This document shows, piece by piece, positions 34,428-43,395 of a DNA stretch of 64,000 bases. Both the position numbers and the translations under genes were made by a program. The DNA is taken from NCBI RefSeq assembly GCF_014049385.1, contig NZ_JACAOA010000004.1, positions 1-64,000 of the forward strand. Direction: 5' to 3'. Source of the DNA: Ruoffia halotolerans (GTDB lineage Bacteria; Bacillota; Bacilli; Lactobacillales; Aerococcaceae). The stretch's first letter is position 1, and each line of letters starts with the position of its first letter. The notes beneath the pieces are model-generated. The model searched no databases, was not told where the DNA came from, and worked only from the letters and a program-made list of their open reading frames with translations.

Positions 34428-35232
34428 AACATCCTGCTTTATTGAAATAAAAGAATTTAAACGCTTTGTAGAATTTTGTCAGGCATGTATCAAATACAAA
34501 TATATCGGAATTTGTTATGGATTACCCGGAATTGGAAAAACTTTATCCGCTAAGCAATATTCAAATTGGAATTGGGTCGAAAAACAAATTGATTACAAAA
34601 ATTCGGACGAAATCGGAATGAACACAGATAAAAAAATCCTTGCAGCGAAAACAATATTTTACACCGTTCCAGCCATTCGGGCGACTAAAATGACGAATGA
34701 AATCGATATGATTGGTGGTAAAATGGATATGGTTAAAAGTATGTATAGCGTTCTTCAGCTAGGAGCAGAAGAAAAATACTCAACGAATGTATATGAAGAG
34801 ATTGATCTCATTATTATTGACGAAATAGATCGATTAAAAGTACAGCATTTAGAACAACTAAGAAATATTTATGACCAAAACGATTTAGCTATAATCTTTA
34901 ATGGAATGCCGGGCATTGAAAAGCGATTGGCTCGTTATCCTCAACTCTACTTCAGAATAGATTTTGCCCATGAATTCGACAGGTTGAGTAAATACGAGAT
35001 CCACCATATTATGGAATACAAATGGGATGAGTTAGGATTATCTGTCCAACTGGAACATTTTGCTAATTATGAAGCTGTCACTAGTATTATTAAAATTACC
35101 AGTGGAAATTTTCGACTTATCCAAAGACTTTTCATCCAAATCGAAAGAATATTAGAAATCAATAACCTTGAAACTATCACGACAGAAGTAGTGGAAGCTG
35201 CACGAGATAGTTTAGTCATTGGAGTAAAATAA
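34420..35232 (+). CDS. tnpB: Transposition AAA ATPase (Tn552 p271/TniB-like)
   Basis: 270 aa, almost exactly the 271 of Tn552 p271. Walker A is YGLPGIGKTLSAKQY (about 33-47), Walker B IDLIIIDEIDRLK, and a sensor region (AIIFNGMPGIEKRLARYP) follows. Such MuB/TnsC-like ATPases choose target DNA and stimulate the transposase. The gene is intact, unlike its two partners. It overlaps the transposase stop and ends 13 bp before the transposon-end hairpin, which also ends its transcript. Confidence 0.9.
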   Translation: MIKTSCFIEIKEFKRFVEFCQACIKYKYIGICYGLPGIGKTLSAKQYSNWNWVEKQIDYKNSDEIGMNTDKKILAAKTIFYTVPAIRATKMTNEIDMIGGKMDMVKSMYSVLQLGAEEKYSTNVYEEIDLIIIDEIDRLKVQHLEQLRNIYDQNDLAIIFNGMPGIEKRLARYPQLYFRIDFAHEFDRLSKYEIHHIMEYKWDELGLSVQLEHFANYEAVTSIIKITSGNFRLIQRLFIQIERILEINNLETITTEVVEAARDSLVIGVK

Positions 35233-35239
35233 GTAACAA

Positions 35240-35330
35240 AAAGGACTATTTCATTTAGCGAAATAGTTTTTTTGTTCTATTAGTGCAACATAGCGCTTGA
35301 AGTTAGTGCGAAATAAAACCAAAATTTACA
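35240..35330 (-). repeat. Transposon right inverted repeat
   Basis: Read inwards (minus strand) it starts TGTAAATTTTGGTTTTATTT. Motifs TCGCACTAA and TTGCACTAA are 23 bp apart (their complements TTAGTGC start at 35303 and 35280). Next to them a hairpin (ACTATTTC pairing with GAAATAGT, 35247-35270) with a T-run on the plus strand doubles as the ATPase terminator. The same hairpin occurs in the left end. Confidence 0.9.
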
Positions 35331-35336
35331 AAAAGA
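35331..35336. repeat. Target-site duplication, right copy (AAAAGA)
   Basis: Identical to 17989-17994. Joining 17994 to 35337 restores the empty site. Confidence 0.85.
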
Positions 35337-35348
35337 GCTTACGATCCG

Positions 35349-35402
35349 ACTACCTATTGATTCTGTAACTCACTTCGTTCGTACAGAATCTAATGCGGTA
35401 GT
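35349..35402. repeat. Long imperfect hairpin outside the transposon
   Basis: ACTACC and GATTCTGTA on the left pair with TACAGAATC and GGTAGT on the right, about 18 pairs around a loop with CACTTCGTTCG. It has higher GC than its surroundings. It contains no gene and may belong with the structured segment at 35519-35680. Confidence 0.65.
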
Positions 35403-35518
35403 TCGTCCTTTGCAAGCCACATGAATTCTCTGATGTCGCTTCAACATGCTGAGTAGTAATCTAGAGAAATATATTATTTAAATTTATTATGATAGAGTTA
35501 GTTTATGAAAGCGAAAAG

Positions 35519-35680
35519 AGTGAGATACCGTAGTAACAGGAGGACTAGCCGCACTTGAAACCGTAAGAGCAGAGCGAAGTAAGGGTTCAGTAGTACAGCG
35601 AGGCAGAAGATATATCCCTCGACGTAAGTCGACGGGATTAGCTGAAGACGTTCCACTACGGTCACCGAACCCTTCTCACT
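35519..35680 (+). ncRNA. Candidate structured non-coding RNA
   Basis: A GC-richer 160-base segment with nested helices and no reading frame. AGTGAGA (35519-35525) pairs with TCTCACT (35674-35680). ACCGTAGT (35527-35534) pairs with ACTACGGT (35655-35662). CAGC (35596-35599) pairs with GCTG (35641-35644). A 10-bp hairpin at 35614-35638 has a GTAA tetraloop (GNRA class) when read on the plus strand. AGGGTTC (35582-35588) could also pair with GAACCC (35667-35672), a possible pseudoknot. No known riboswitch or ncRNA family was recognised, and expression is unproven. It lies between the transposon and gltX. Confidence 0.45.
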
Positions 35681-35704
35681 GGAATATATGAAATAACTTC
35701 AAAA

Positions 35705-35733
35705 TAAATAGGACCCGACAGCGTCGGATCCTT
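35705..35733 (-). terminator. Terminator of gltX
   Basis: AGGACCCGAC (35709 onward) pairs with GTCGGATCCT around AGC, followed on the minus strand by a T-rich tract. It lies 16 bp after the gltX stop. Confidence 0.85.
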
Positions 35734-35748
35734 GTATTAAAAATATGC

Positions 35749-37227
35749 TTAATTCATTTGAGTTTTCACTTGTTTAATGTGATCTAACGCTTTTTCTTTA
35801 CCTAAAACTTCAATCACGCTTGGTAAGTCTGGACCATGCATTTGTCCGCTGACAGCGATACGAATAGGCATGAATAACTTGCGACCTTTAACGCCAGTTT
35901 CTTTTTGAATCTCTTTCATTAACGGTTTAATGTTTTCTGAAATAAATTCAGCTTCTGGTAAAGCTTCTAATTTCTCAGCCATTGCGTCGATAACAACAGA
36001 AGCTGTCTCTTGGCTTAGCTCTTCTTTTGAAGCTTCATCAATATGTAAATCATCATTGAAGAATAAACTTGATAAATCAACGATTTGTGCACCGTATGAC
36101 ATTTCGTCGTGATATAAGCTTACTAATTTACGCGCCCATTCAATTTCTTTCTTATCAGGTTCATCGTCAATCAAACCAGCCTCTTGTAAATGAGGTAATG
36201 ATAGATCAACAATCTCATCTAAGCCTGCAGCTTTAACGTAAGTATTGTTAATCCAATCTAATTTCTTCGCGTCAAACGCGGCTGGAGAGGTTGATAAACG
36301 ATCAACATCAAAGATTTTGATAAATTCTTCTTTAGAGAAGATTTCATCTTCACCTTTTGGTGACCAACCTAATAACGTAATAAAGTTAAACATTGCTTCT
36401 GGTAAGTAACCTAAACGACGGTACTGTTCGATGAATTGTAAAATTCCACCGTCACGTTTACTTAATTTTTTGTTCGTTTCACTGTTAACAATTAATGTCA
36501 TGTGACCAAAATTTGGATATTCCCATCCAAACGCATCATAAATCATCATTTGTTTTGGAGTATTTGCAATATGGTCGTCACCACGTAAAACGTGAGAAAT
36601 TTCCATAAAGTGGTCATCCACAGCAACAGCAAAGTTATAAGTAGGCATACCATCTTTCTTTTGAATAACCCAGTCACCTGAGATATTTTTTGATTCAAAG
36701 CTTACTTTCCCTTTAACCATATCTTCAAATTCATAGACTTCGTCTTCAGGAACACGGAAGCGAATCGCTGGAACACGTCCTTGCGCTTCAAATGCGTCGC
36801 GCTCTTCTTGAGTTAAATTAGAGTGTTGTCCGCCATAGTGTGGCATTTCTCCGCGTGCGCGTTGTGCTTCACGCTCAGCTTCTAACTCTTCTTCAGTCAT
36901 ATAACATTTGTATGCTTTATCTTCTTCGATTAATTGATCGATTAATGGTTGGTAAATGCTTAGACGTTCAGATTGACGGTATGGACCATATTCACCCGGG
37001 TTTAATGGGGATTCATCCCAATCAATACCTAACCAACTTAAGTTATCTAACTGGCTCGCTTCACCATAATCTAAGTTACGGCGAGTATCTGTATCTTCCG
37101 TTCTAATTATAAAGTCTCCCCCGTTATGGCGAGCAAATAAATAATTGAATAACGCTGTACGCGCATTCCCAATATGTAATTCTCCTGTTGGACTTGGTGC
37201 ATATCTTACACGAATTTTAGAACTCAT
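35749..37227 (-). CDS. gltX: Glutamyl-tRNA synthetase
   Basis: Start at the ATG of [15 protein letters not shown] (37227, 492 aa), 10 bp after AAGGAG; an in-frame TTG three codons earlier is unlikely. The HIGH-type motif is [15 protein letters not shown], the KMSKS-type motif [10 protein letters not shown]. It charges tRNA-Glu, and in most Firmicutes also tRNA-Gln as the first step of the amidation route. It is downstream of yacL-radA-dut as in relatives. Its usual next gene cysS lies beyond the 17-kb transposon. Confidence 0.97.
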   Translation of the reverse strand: MSSKIRVRYAPSPTGELHIGNARTALFNYLFARHNGGDFIIRTEDTDTRRNLDYGEASQLDNLSWLGIDWDESPLNPGEYGPYRQSERLSIYQPLIDQLIEEDKAYKCYMTEEELEAEREAQRARGEMPHYGGQHSNLTQEERDAFEAQGRVPAIRFRVPEDEVYEFEDMVKGKVSFESKNISGDWVIQKKDGMPTYNFAVAVDDHFMEISHVLRGDDHIANTPKQMMIYDAFGWEYPNFGHMTLIVNSETNKKLSKRDGGILQFIEQYRRLGYLPEAMFNFITLLGWSPKGEDEIFSKEEFIKIFDVDRLSTSPAAFDAKKLDWINNTYVKAAGLDEIVDLSLPHLQEAGLIDDEPDKKEIEWARKLVSLYHDEMSYGAQIVDLSSLFFNDDLHIDEASKEELSQETASVVIDAMAEKLEALPEAEFISENIKPLMKEIQKETGVKGRKLFMPIRIAVSGQMHGPDLPSVIEVLGKEKALDHIKQVKTQMN

Positions 37228-37260
37228 TCGATTCAAACTCCTTTTATCTTTAATTTAATT

Positions 37261-38379
37261 TTATTTACTTTCAATTCTACCACTTGAATGTGTAGGTTTT
37301 GCAAAAATCATACGCCCTGCTGCTGTTTGAATGGTACTTGTGACTACAACAGAAATACGTTCATTCATAAAGTGCTGTCCTTCTTCGACAACAATCATTG
37401 TACCATCTTCTAAATAGGCTACTCCTTGTTTACGTTCAGTACCCGCTTTAATCACTAATACATCTAGTTCCTCACCAGGGATTAATACAGGTTTAACTGC
37501 ATTCGCTAATTCATTAATATTAAATATTGGAATTGCTTGGAATTCAGCCACTTTATTCAAGTTGAAATCATTCGTCACAATCGCTGCATCAATTAATTTA
37601 GCTAAGCGAACAAGTTTACTATCGACTTCATCAATATCTTCGAAGTCACCCTCATAAAATTCAATCGGTACTACTTCATTTTTCTGCAATTCATTCAATA
37701 TGTCAAGTCCGCGGCGTCCTTTGGCACGTTTTAATGAATCAGCAGAGTCGGCAATATATTGTAACTCTTGAAGAACAAAGTTTGGTATCACTAACACACC
37801 TTCTAAGAAGTTTGTGTGAACGATATCCGCAATCCGCCCATCAATAATAACACTCGTATCGAGTAATTTATACTTTCTAAACGTCTCATCTGCCTTACGT
37901 TCTAACACTTGATTGTCTGAACTTTCCTCTTTTTCGCCTACTGGCTTGCTAAACTGTCCAATGAAATTCTGCCACTCTTCTTTACGACTAGTTGCTGTAT
38001 TATAACCTACTAAGGCAAGTGTCACTGATAATACGACAGGTAAAACTTCTGAAACAAAAGGAATATTTAATGATGCAAAAGGCAAAGCAATTAAATACCC
38101 TAAGATTAAACCGATTAAAATCCCAATTAATCCTAAGACTAGATTTGAAATTGATAATTGATTAATTTTTTCCATAAGTCGTTTCACTGATTTCTCTATT
38201 AATGGGGCTGTCAATGTACCCAATAGAATGAATAATAGGCCAAAAATAATAGCATTAATATAAGGATTACTTAAGTAACTTAAACGAATATTTAAATTTG
38301 CCCACAAATGCGGACCAACAGATACCCCAAAACTTAATCCAATAATAATGGATAAAAATATAATAATTCTCTTATACAT
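37261..38379 (-). CDS. yacL: PIN/TRAM-domain membrane protein YacL
   Basis: 372 aa. Four membrane helices (residues about 4-130) are followed by a PIN nuclease domain with the acidic cluster LLDTSVIIDGRIADI, GRRGLDILNEL and IVTNDFNLNKVA, then a TRAM RNA-binding domain with VLVIKAGTERKQGVAYLEDG and ISVVVTSTIQTAAGRMIF. This matches YacL/YlaK in the radA-yacL-gltX cluster. It is likely an RNA-processing or anchoring nuclease; the substrate is unknown. Confidence 0.92.
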   Translation of the reverse strand: MYKRIIIFLSIIIGLSFGVSVGPHLWANLNIRLSYLSNPYINAIIFGLLFILLGTLTAPLIEKSVKRLMEKINQLSISNLVLGLIGILIGLILGYLIALPFASLNIPFVSEVLPVVLSVTLALVGYNTATSRKEEWQNFIGQFSKPVGEKEESSDNQVLERKADETFRKYKLLDTSVIIDGRIADIVHTNFLEGVLVIPNFVLQELQYIADSADSLKRAKGRRGLDILNELQKNEVVPIEFYEGDFEDIDEVDSKLVRLAKLIDAAIVTNDFNLNKVAEFQAIPIFNINELANAVKPVLIPGEELDVLVIKAGTERKQGVAYLEDGTMIVVEEGQHFMNERISVVVTSTIQTAAGRMIFAKPTHSSGRIESK

Positions 38380-38431
38380 TATGTCACCTCCTAATCATAT
38401 TTTGACTCTTAATAATCTTACTTTCACGTAG

Positions 38432-39814
38432 CTAGCGTGGAAATACTTTTCTTACAGCTTCTTGAATGGTTTTGACAGGAACAATTTCAATGTCAAATAC
38501 ATCTTTTAAATCTTGGTAATTATTCTTTGGAATAAAGACCCGTTTAAAACCTAATTTAGCCGTCTCTTTTAGACGTTCTTCGATTTGACTCACGCGGCGG
38601 ATTTCTCCAGTCAAGCCAATCTCACCAATATAACAATCATCCACTTGTGTGGGCTTATTCCAATAGCTTGAAGCGATACTCATCGCAATCGCTAAATCAA
38701 TCGCGGGCTCGTCTAATTTTATACCACCTGTAATCTTAAAGAAGGCGTCTTGGTTTTGAACTAAGAGACCACAATGCTTCTCCATCACTGCAAGTAACAG
38801 TGATATACGTTGATAATCAATCCCACTCGCTGTTCGCTTAGCAGTCCCATAGACAGTCGGTGTCATGAGCGATTGAACTTCAGCTAAGATGGTCCGCGTC
38901 CCTTCTAAGGCCGCAACTACCGTTGATCCTGTTGCTCCAAGAATTCGTTCTTCCAAGAAGAGTTGTGACGGATTACCGACTTCTTTCAATCCAACGTCTA
39001 ACATTTCAAACACACCGAGTTCATTTGTTGATCCGAAACGGTTTTTTACTGCTCTAAGGACTCTAAAGCGGTTATGCTTCTCACCTTCAAAGTATAAGAC
39101 CGTATCTACCATATGTTCTAACATACGAGGTCCAGCAATATTACCTTCTTTAGTTACATGACCGACAATAAAAATTGCGATGCGGTTTGACTTAGCAATA
39201 CGCATTAAAATTGCGGTCGCTTCACGGACTTGTGACACAGAGCCAGCGACTCCTGTATGATCAGGTATCGACATTGTCTGAATAGAGTCAACCACGACCA
39301 TGTCTGGTTCTAAACGTTGGATTTCACGGGCAATTAAAGCTAAATTCGTATCAGCTAACAAGTAGAAATTATCGTTATTTAATTCTAAACGTTCTGCACG
39401 TATCTTAATTTGAGAAAAACTTTCCTCTCCTGTCACATACAAAATCTTTTGCTTTTGAGCGAGTTGCATCGCAACTTGTAAAAGAAGTGTTGATTTACCA
39501 ATTCCTGGATCTCCACCAATTAATACGAGTGAACCCTCAACAACCCCGCCACCGAGGACTCGGTCAAACTCTTGAAAGTCAGTACTCATTCGATCTTCTT
39601 GAGTATATTCAATTTCGTCTAATTTTAAAGCGCTACCTTCTTGGCGTTGCTTCGATGTTTGGACATTTATTTGGTCTTTACCCTCTGCAGCAACAATATC
39701 AGCTGGTTTTTCTTCCATCTGATTCCATGCACCACAACTTGGACACTTACCTAGCCATTTAGGAGATTCATAACCACAAGCTAAACATTCATACATTAAT
39801 TTCTTTTTAGCCAC
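38432..39814 (-). CDS. radA: DNA repair/branch-migration ATPase RadA
   Basis: 460 aa. The N-terminal C4 zinc finger is [18 protein letters not shown], Walker A is [14 protein letters not shown], the RadA-specific motif KNRFG is in [14 protein letters not shown], and a Lon-like C-terminal domain ends the protein. It drives branch migration of recombination intermediates and is needed for natural transformation in streptococci. It lies 17 bp after dut and 52 bp before yacL. Confidence 0.97.
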   Translation of the reverse strand: MAKKKLMYECLACGYESPKWLGKCPSCGAWNQMEEKPADIVAAEGKDQINVQTSKQRQEGSALKLDEIEYTQEDRMSTDFQEFDRVLGGGVVEGSLVLIGGDPGIGKSTLLLQVAMQLAQKQKILYVTGEESFSQIKIRAERLELNNDNFYLLADTNLALIAREIQRLEPDMVVVDSIQTMSIPDHTGVAGSVSQVREATAILMRIAKSNRIAIFIVGHVTKEGNIAGPRMLEHMVDTVLYFEGEKHNRFRVLRAVKNRFGSTNELGVFEMLDVGLKEVGNPSQLFLEERILGATGSTVVAALEGTRTILAEVQSLMTPTVYGTAKRTASGIDYQRISLLLAVMEKHCGLLVQNQDAFFKITGGIKLDEPAIDLAIAMSIASSYWNKPTQVDDCYIGEIGLTGEIRRVSQIEERLKETAKLGFKRVFIPKNNYQDLKDVFDIEIVPVKTIQEAVRKVFPR

Positions 39815-39831
39815 GATGATCCTCCTTTTAT

Positions 39832-40392
39832 TTATTCAGTGTCTGAAGAACCAAACCCACCTGTACGTTGAGTTAAGCCACCTTCATCGCCATCTGTTTT
39901 TAAAAACTTCGTAAAGATTCCTTGAGCAATACGATCACCTTTTTTAATCGTGAAATCTGTTAAACCATAGTTAATGAGTTGAACATAAATATGTCCTTCG
40001 TTCTTCTCATTATTATAATAGTCTTGATCAATGATTCCAATACTATTTGGTAAGCTTAAAAAGCGTTTAAGAGGATTGCTTGAACGGTTCACAATTTGTA
40101 AGTACTCATCCTCTTGCATATACGATTTAAGTCCTGTCGGCACTAGTGTTGATTTCAAAAGAGTTGAATTTTCCTCAGTCTCAGTTGGCTTCGTTGGTGC
40201 AATGTTAAAGATTTTTCTGAATTCGTCAGCAAAATAACCGAGTAATTGCTTCGCCATACTTGGAATCACAATTGTCTCGGCTGATTCGATATCATATCCT
40301 GCCGCATGTGTTGTTGATCGTTGAGGGATTTGAATATCTTTATCATGATACGCTTTGACTACTTCAAAGCCACGTAATTTTTCTTCTGTCAT
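39832..40392 (-). CDS. dut: dUTP diphosphatase (trimeric family)
   Basis: Start set at the second ATG (40392, 186 aa), 6 bp after AGAGG. The five dUTPase motifs appear in order: [38 protein letters not shown] and [10 protein letters not shown] loop of about 30 extra residues between motifs I and II makes it longer than the 145-aa enzymes, as in many Lactobacillales. It removes dUTP and supplies dUMP for thymidylate. First gene of dut-radA-yacL. Confidence 0.93.
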   Translation of the reverse strand: MTEEKLRGFEVVKAYHDKDIQIPQRSTTHAAGYDIESAETIVIPSMAKQLLGYFADEFRKIFNIAPTKPTETEENSTLLKSTLVPTGLKSYMQEDEYLQIVNRSSNPLKRFLSLPNSIGIIDQDYYNNEKNEGHIYVQLINYGLTDFTIKKGDRIAQGIFTKFLKTDGDEGGLTQRTGGFGSSDTE

Positions 40393-40574
40393 AGTCATCC
40401 TCTTTCTATCAGTTTCTTATCTTCTATTCTACCAAATTTTAGCTCTTAAATGGAGACTAAGCATTTCTTTTTCTATGATTAATTTATGAATGTCTCTTTA
40501 TGAAGTATCATAATATGTTGAACAATTTATGAACTTCATTATATCCGATTTAAAGTGAAATTTACTCACTCTAA

Positions 40575-40660
40575 ATAAAAACAAAAAACCCGCTTGTATG
40601 TTAGATGTAGCTGGTACAAATTATTCGTTAATCTGTCTAACAAACATACTGGGTTTTGGT
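40575..40660 (-). terminator. Terminator of the alpha-amylase gene
   Basis: A long stem: AACCCGCTTGTATGTTAGA pairs with TCTAACAAACATACTGGGTT with one or two mismatches, around an AT-rich loop. T-runs follow on the minus strand. It separates the amylase gene from the dut operon. Confidence 0.8.
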
Positions 40661-40689
40661 TTTTATATTGACTTTTAAATTGGTCAGTT

Positions 40690-42174
40690 TTATTTATTTA
40701 GATGTTCTTCAATATCTCGCGGTGCCCAAACTGAAATGGAGCCACCATTTACTGGGAACGTTCCCCAGCCGTCTTCTTCAATGGTTACTTCACCATCATG
40801 ATGACCTAAGTAATCCACAAACACTTCACCTGGCTTGGCAGTCGACACTTGCATACGTTTCTCTCCACCGCTATTGTTACTAATAACTGTAGCTAAACCA
40901 TCTGGGAAAGTTTCATTCCCTTGACGAGTCCAGCCGACAACATGTGCATCATCAAAGTAATCATATTGATCACCGTACGCAAACGTTCGGCGAATAAATA
41001 ATAATTTATCAATGATTTCTTGAAAACTTGTTTGACCAAACTCACCTTCGACACCGTAATAATCTCCATAGAAGACCGTAGGTAAGCCGGATTCACTTAG
41101 GAGTATAATACCATAAGCAAGCGGTTTAAACCAATCTTCAACAAAGCTTTCTAATGACTGCCCATGTTGCGTATCATGATTCTCAACAAAGGTTACGGCA
41201 TTCCACGGATTTTCTTTCATCAGCGTTCCATCAAAGATTTGGCTTAAATCATAGGCCTCCCCTTGTTTACTTGCATCAAAGAAGTTCATATGAAGTTTAA
41301 CATCTACTAAATCAAAGCCATATTCGATATCCTCTAGATAGCCTACTTTTGAGTCATAGTCGGCTACCCAATACTCACCAAATACATAGAAGTTTTCTGC
41401 CCCCATTGCATCCGTTAAGATAGATACTAAATCTGCCACAACTTCTCTGTTGATATGCTTAATCGCATCCAATCTGAACCCAGATATACCAGTAGTTTCA
41501 ATGAACCAACTCGCCCATTCTTTGACATTTTGGATGACTTCAGGGTGATCAAAATCAATGTCAGAAAACATTAAAAAGTCAAAATTCCCTTTTTCGCCAT
41601 CAACATATTCATTGTCAGCCCAACCTTTATTCTCACCTTGGATTTGGAAGATACCTGTCTCGTCATTACGCGCATCATAATCGATCCCTGAGAAATGATA
41701 CCAATGCCATTCAAAATCATTGTATTTTTTATTTCGTCCTGGGAAATTAAAATGCGTGTAGCCTTCAATTTCATAAGGTTCAGAAATCGGTTGTTGGCGA
41801 TTTTCTGGATCCATTTTCATTACAGTAAAGGTCTCTTTTTTATCACCATTTGCCTTATGATTCAATACGATATCTGCAATTGGCTTGATACCATTCTCTT
41901 TTAAAGCATTAATCGCTTCTAAATATTCATCTTTTGTTCCGTATTTAGTTCGTACACTTCCGTTTTGGTCAAATTCACCTAAATCAAAAATATCATAGAC
42001 ACCATAACCTGCATCATCTGTCCCTGTTGCTTTAAAGGCCGGCGGCATCCAAACTGACGTAATCCCAATTGAAGCTAAGTGTTTTGCGTCGTCTTTTAAA
42101 CGTTGCCAATGTTTTCCGTCATCTGGTAAGTACCATTCAAAATACTGCATTATTACACCGTTTACATTATTCAT
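40690..42174 (-). CDS. Cytoplasmic alpha-amylase (GH13)
   Basis: Start at the ATG of MNNVNGVIMQYFEWYLPDDG (42174, 494 aa) with GAGGT upstream; the longer frame has no ribosome site. The catalytic residues are in GFRLDAIKHIN (Asp nucleophile), YVFGEYWVADY (Glu acid/base) and FVENHDTQHG (Asp). There is no signal peptide, so it acts inside the cell on maltodextrins or glycogen-like polymer. This is the GH13 subfamily 5 pattern of liquefying amylases. It stands alone and is divergent from the deaminase gene. Confidence 0.93.
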   Translation of the reverse strand: MNNVNGVIMQYFEWYLPDDGKHWQRLKDDAKHLASIGITSVWMPPAFKATGTDDAGYGVYDIFDLGEFDQNGSVRTKYGTKDEYLEAINALKENGIKPIADIVLNHKANGDKKETFTVMKMDPENRQQPISEPYEIEGYTHFNFPGRNKKYNDFEWHWYHFSGIDYDARNDETGIFQIQGENKGWADNEYVDGEKGNFDFLMFSDIDFDHPEVIQNVKEWASWFIETTGISGFRLDAIKHINREVVADLVSILTDAMGAENFYVFGEYWVADYDSKVGYLEDIEYGFDLVDVKLHMNFFDASKQGEAYDLSQIFDGTLMKENPWNAVTFVENHDTQHGQSLESFVEDWFKPLAYGIILLSESGLPTVFYGDYYGVEGEFGQTSFQEIIDKLLFIRRTFAYGDQYDYFDDAHVVGWTRQGNETFPDGLATVISNNSGGEKRMQVSTAKPGEVFVDYLGHHDGEVTIEEDGWGTFPVNGGSISVWAPRDIEEHLNK

Positions 42175-42312
42175 TGTATACCTCGCTTTTATTAATTTGT
42201 TATTGAATTTATATATATATTTTACCATAATATTCCAAAAGCAAACATTAATAGGCATTATTGAAAGTAATTTACCTTTCTTTGGTATAATCAATTAAAG
42301 GAGCAGTGATGT

Positions 42313-42792
42313 ATGATGATTACAGAAAATGATAAAAAATATTTAACTCGTTGTGTTGAATTAGCGCAATTAGCCTTAGAAAAAGGCGATGAACCGTTCG
42401 GTTCGGTCCTTGTTTCTGAAGATGGGGAAACTTTATTTGAAGATTATAATCATGTCTCAGGCGGCGACCATACACAACATCCCGAATTTGCGATTGCACG
42501 CTGGGCTGCGCAAAATATGAAACCAGAAGAAAGAGCAAAAGCAATTGTCTATACTTCGGGTGAGCATTGTCCAATGTGTTCAGCTGCCCATGCTTGGGTT
42601 GGTTTGGACCGGATTGTCTATGCAAGTTCTTCTAAGCAACTTGCAACCTGGCTAGAAGAACTTAATGTGGACCCATCACCTGTTTATAACCTACCGATTG
42701 AAGAAGTTATCCGCGACGCAAATGTTGATGGCCCTGATCCAGACTTAGCTGAAACTGTTCGTCAATTGCATATTCAACTTCATTCCCAATAA
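42313..42792 (+). CDS. Nucleoside deaminase (CMP/dCMP deaminase fold)
   Basis: 159 aa. The zinc site is HPEFAIARWAA (His and catalytic Glu; HPE rather than the common HAE) plus SGEHCPMCSAAHAW (PCxxC type). This is the guanine deaminase/TadA-like fold, but the HPE form belongs to a separate group of small nucleoside deaminases whose substrate is often unknown. GGAG precedes the start by 9 bp. It is followed 74 bp later by the PPC-domain gene on the same strand. Confidence 0.87.
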   Translation: MMITENDKKYLTRCVELAQLALEKGDEPFGSVLVSEDGETLFEDYNHVSGGDHTQHPEFAIARWAAQNMKPEERAKAIVYTSGEHCPMCSAAHAWVGLDRIVYASSSKQLATWLEELNVDPSPVYNLPIEEVIRDANVDGPDPDLAETVRQLHIQLHSQ

Positions 42793-42865
42793 CCCATTCA
42801 CGAAACCCTTTTCATTGAGTTTGAAACTCAATTCCGTTATCGTGTTGATAAGAGGAGTGATAGTT

Positions 42866-43291
42866 ATGAATTACAAACGCTTTGATCAAACCATCGTTTT
42901 ACGTTTAGACCGCGGAGAAAAGGTAAAAGAATCCATTCAAGCGGTCTGTGAAAAAGAAAATGTAACGCTCGCAACAGTGAATGGTATCGGAGGCTTAGAT
43001 AGTGCTTCGATTGGCATTTATAATTTTGACACTTCGGATTATAAGATTAATGAGTTTAATGAGTTTTTAGAGTTAACTTCCTTGTTAGGTAACGTCACTC
43101 AAATGGATGGCGAATATTATGGGCATTTCCATGCAATTGTGGGTAATAGTAAAGGCGATGCTTTTGCTGGAGATTTAGATGAAGCCGTTATTGGTGTTGC
43201 AGGCGAAATCTTTATCCATATTATTAACGGCACCGTTGAACGTTCCGTTGATGACGAAACGGGTCTAAACGTATTAAACTTTGATAAATAA
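42866..43291 (+). CDS. PPC-domain (DUF296) protein
   Basis: Start at the ATG at 42866 after AGAGGAGTGA (141 aa). The protein is a single PPC/PCC fold: ATVNGIGGLDSASIGIYN, LLGNVTQMDGEYYGHFHA (His-rich region that binds metal in some members) and GEIFIHIINGTVERSVD. In plants this domain is fused to AT-hooks; bacterial stand-alone members form trimers of unknown function. It ends just before a strong bidirectional hairpin. Confidence 0.88.
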   Translation: MNYKRFDQTIVLRLDRGEKVKESIQAVCEKENVTLATVNGIGGLDSASIGIYNFDTSDYKINEFNEFLELTSLLGNVTQMDGEYYGHFHAIVGNSKGDAFAGDLDEAVIGVAGEIFIHIINGTVERSVDDETGLNVLNFDK

Positions 43292-43322
43292 ACAAAATAG
43301 CAAGGCTGCTTCTTTTGAGCGT

Positions 43323-43375
43323 GAGGTGACCCCCGTAAAGTTAGATTTTTAACTCTAACTTTCGGGGGTCACCTC
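43323..43375. terminator. Strong bidirectional hairpin, same as the IS3 end at 53.2 kb
   Basis: GAGGTGACCCCCG (43323-43335) pairs with CGGGGGTCACCTC (43363-43375); inside it AAAGTTAG pairs with CTAACTTT. It lies between convergent genes (PPC and DUF421), so it can terminate both. The same sequence stands at 53237-53287 at the start of an IS3-family element, so it is either a solo IS end or a copied terminator. Confidence 0.8.
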
Positions 43376-43395
43376 AATACTATGTTCCTTTTTAT

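Larger units (their letters stand above)
17995..35330 (+). mobile_element. Tn552-family transposon carrying a copper-resistance island (17,336 bp)
   Basis: Both ends begin TGTAAATT reading inwards and align without gaps for 52 bp to a shared TTGCACTAAT. The similarity then continues through an A-run and a hairpin, about 90 bp in all. Within each end two TTGCAYTAA/TCGCACTAA motifs start 23 bp apart, like the paired 23-bp transposase sites described for Tn552. Flanking AAAAGA repeats prove insertion as a unit. The right end encodes a serine resolvase, a D,D35E transposase and an AAA ATPase in Tn552 order and sizes. The rest is copper cargo. It lies between gltX and the T-box/cysS region. Confidence 0.93.

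Noticed and set aside
35281-35740. A T-box or cysE-type leader between gltX and cysS, as in some Firmicutes
   Set aside because: No AGGGTGGNA T-box sequence or specifier-type Stem I is present on either strand; the folds seen are of another kind.
43323-43375. A two-ended miniature IS3 element
   Set aside because: It is a single hairpin placed between convergent genes and no target duplication is evident. A terminator or copied IS end explains it as well; reported as such.
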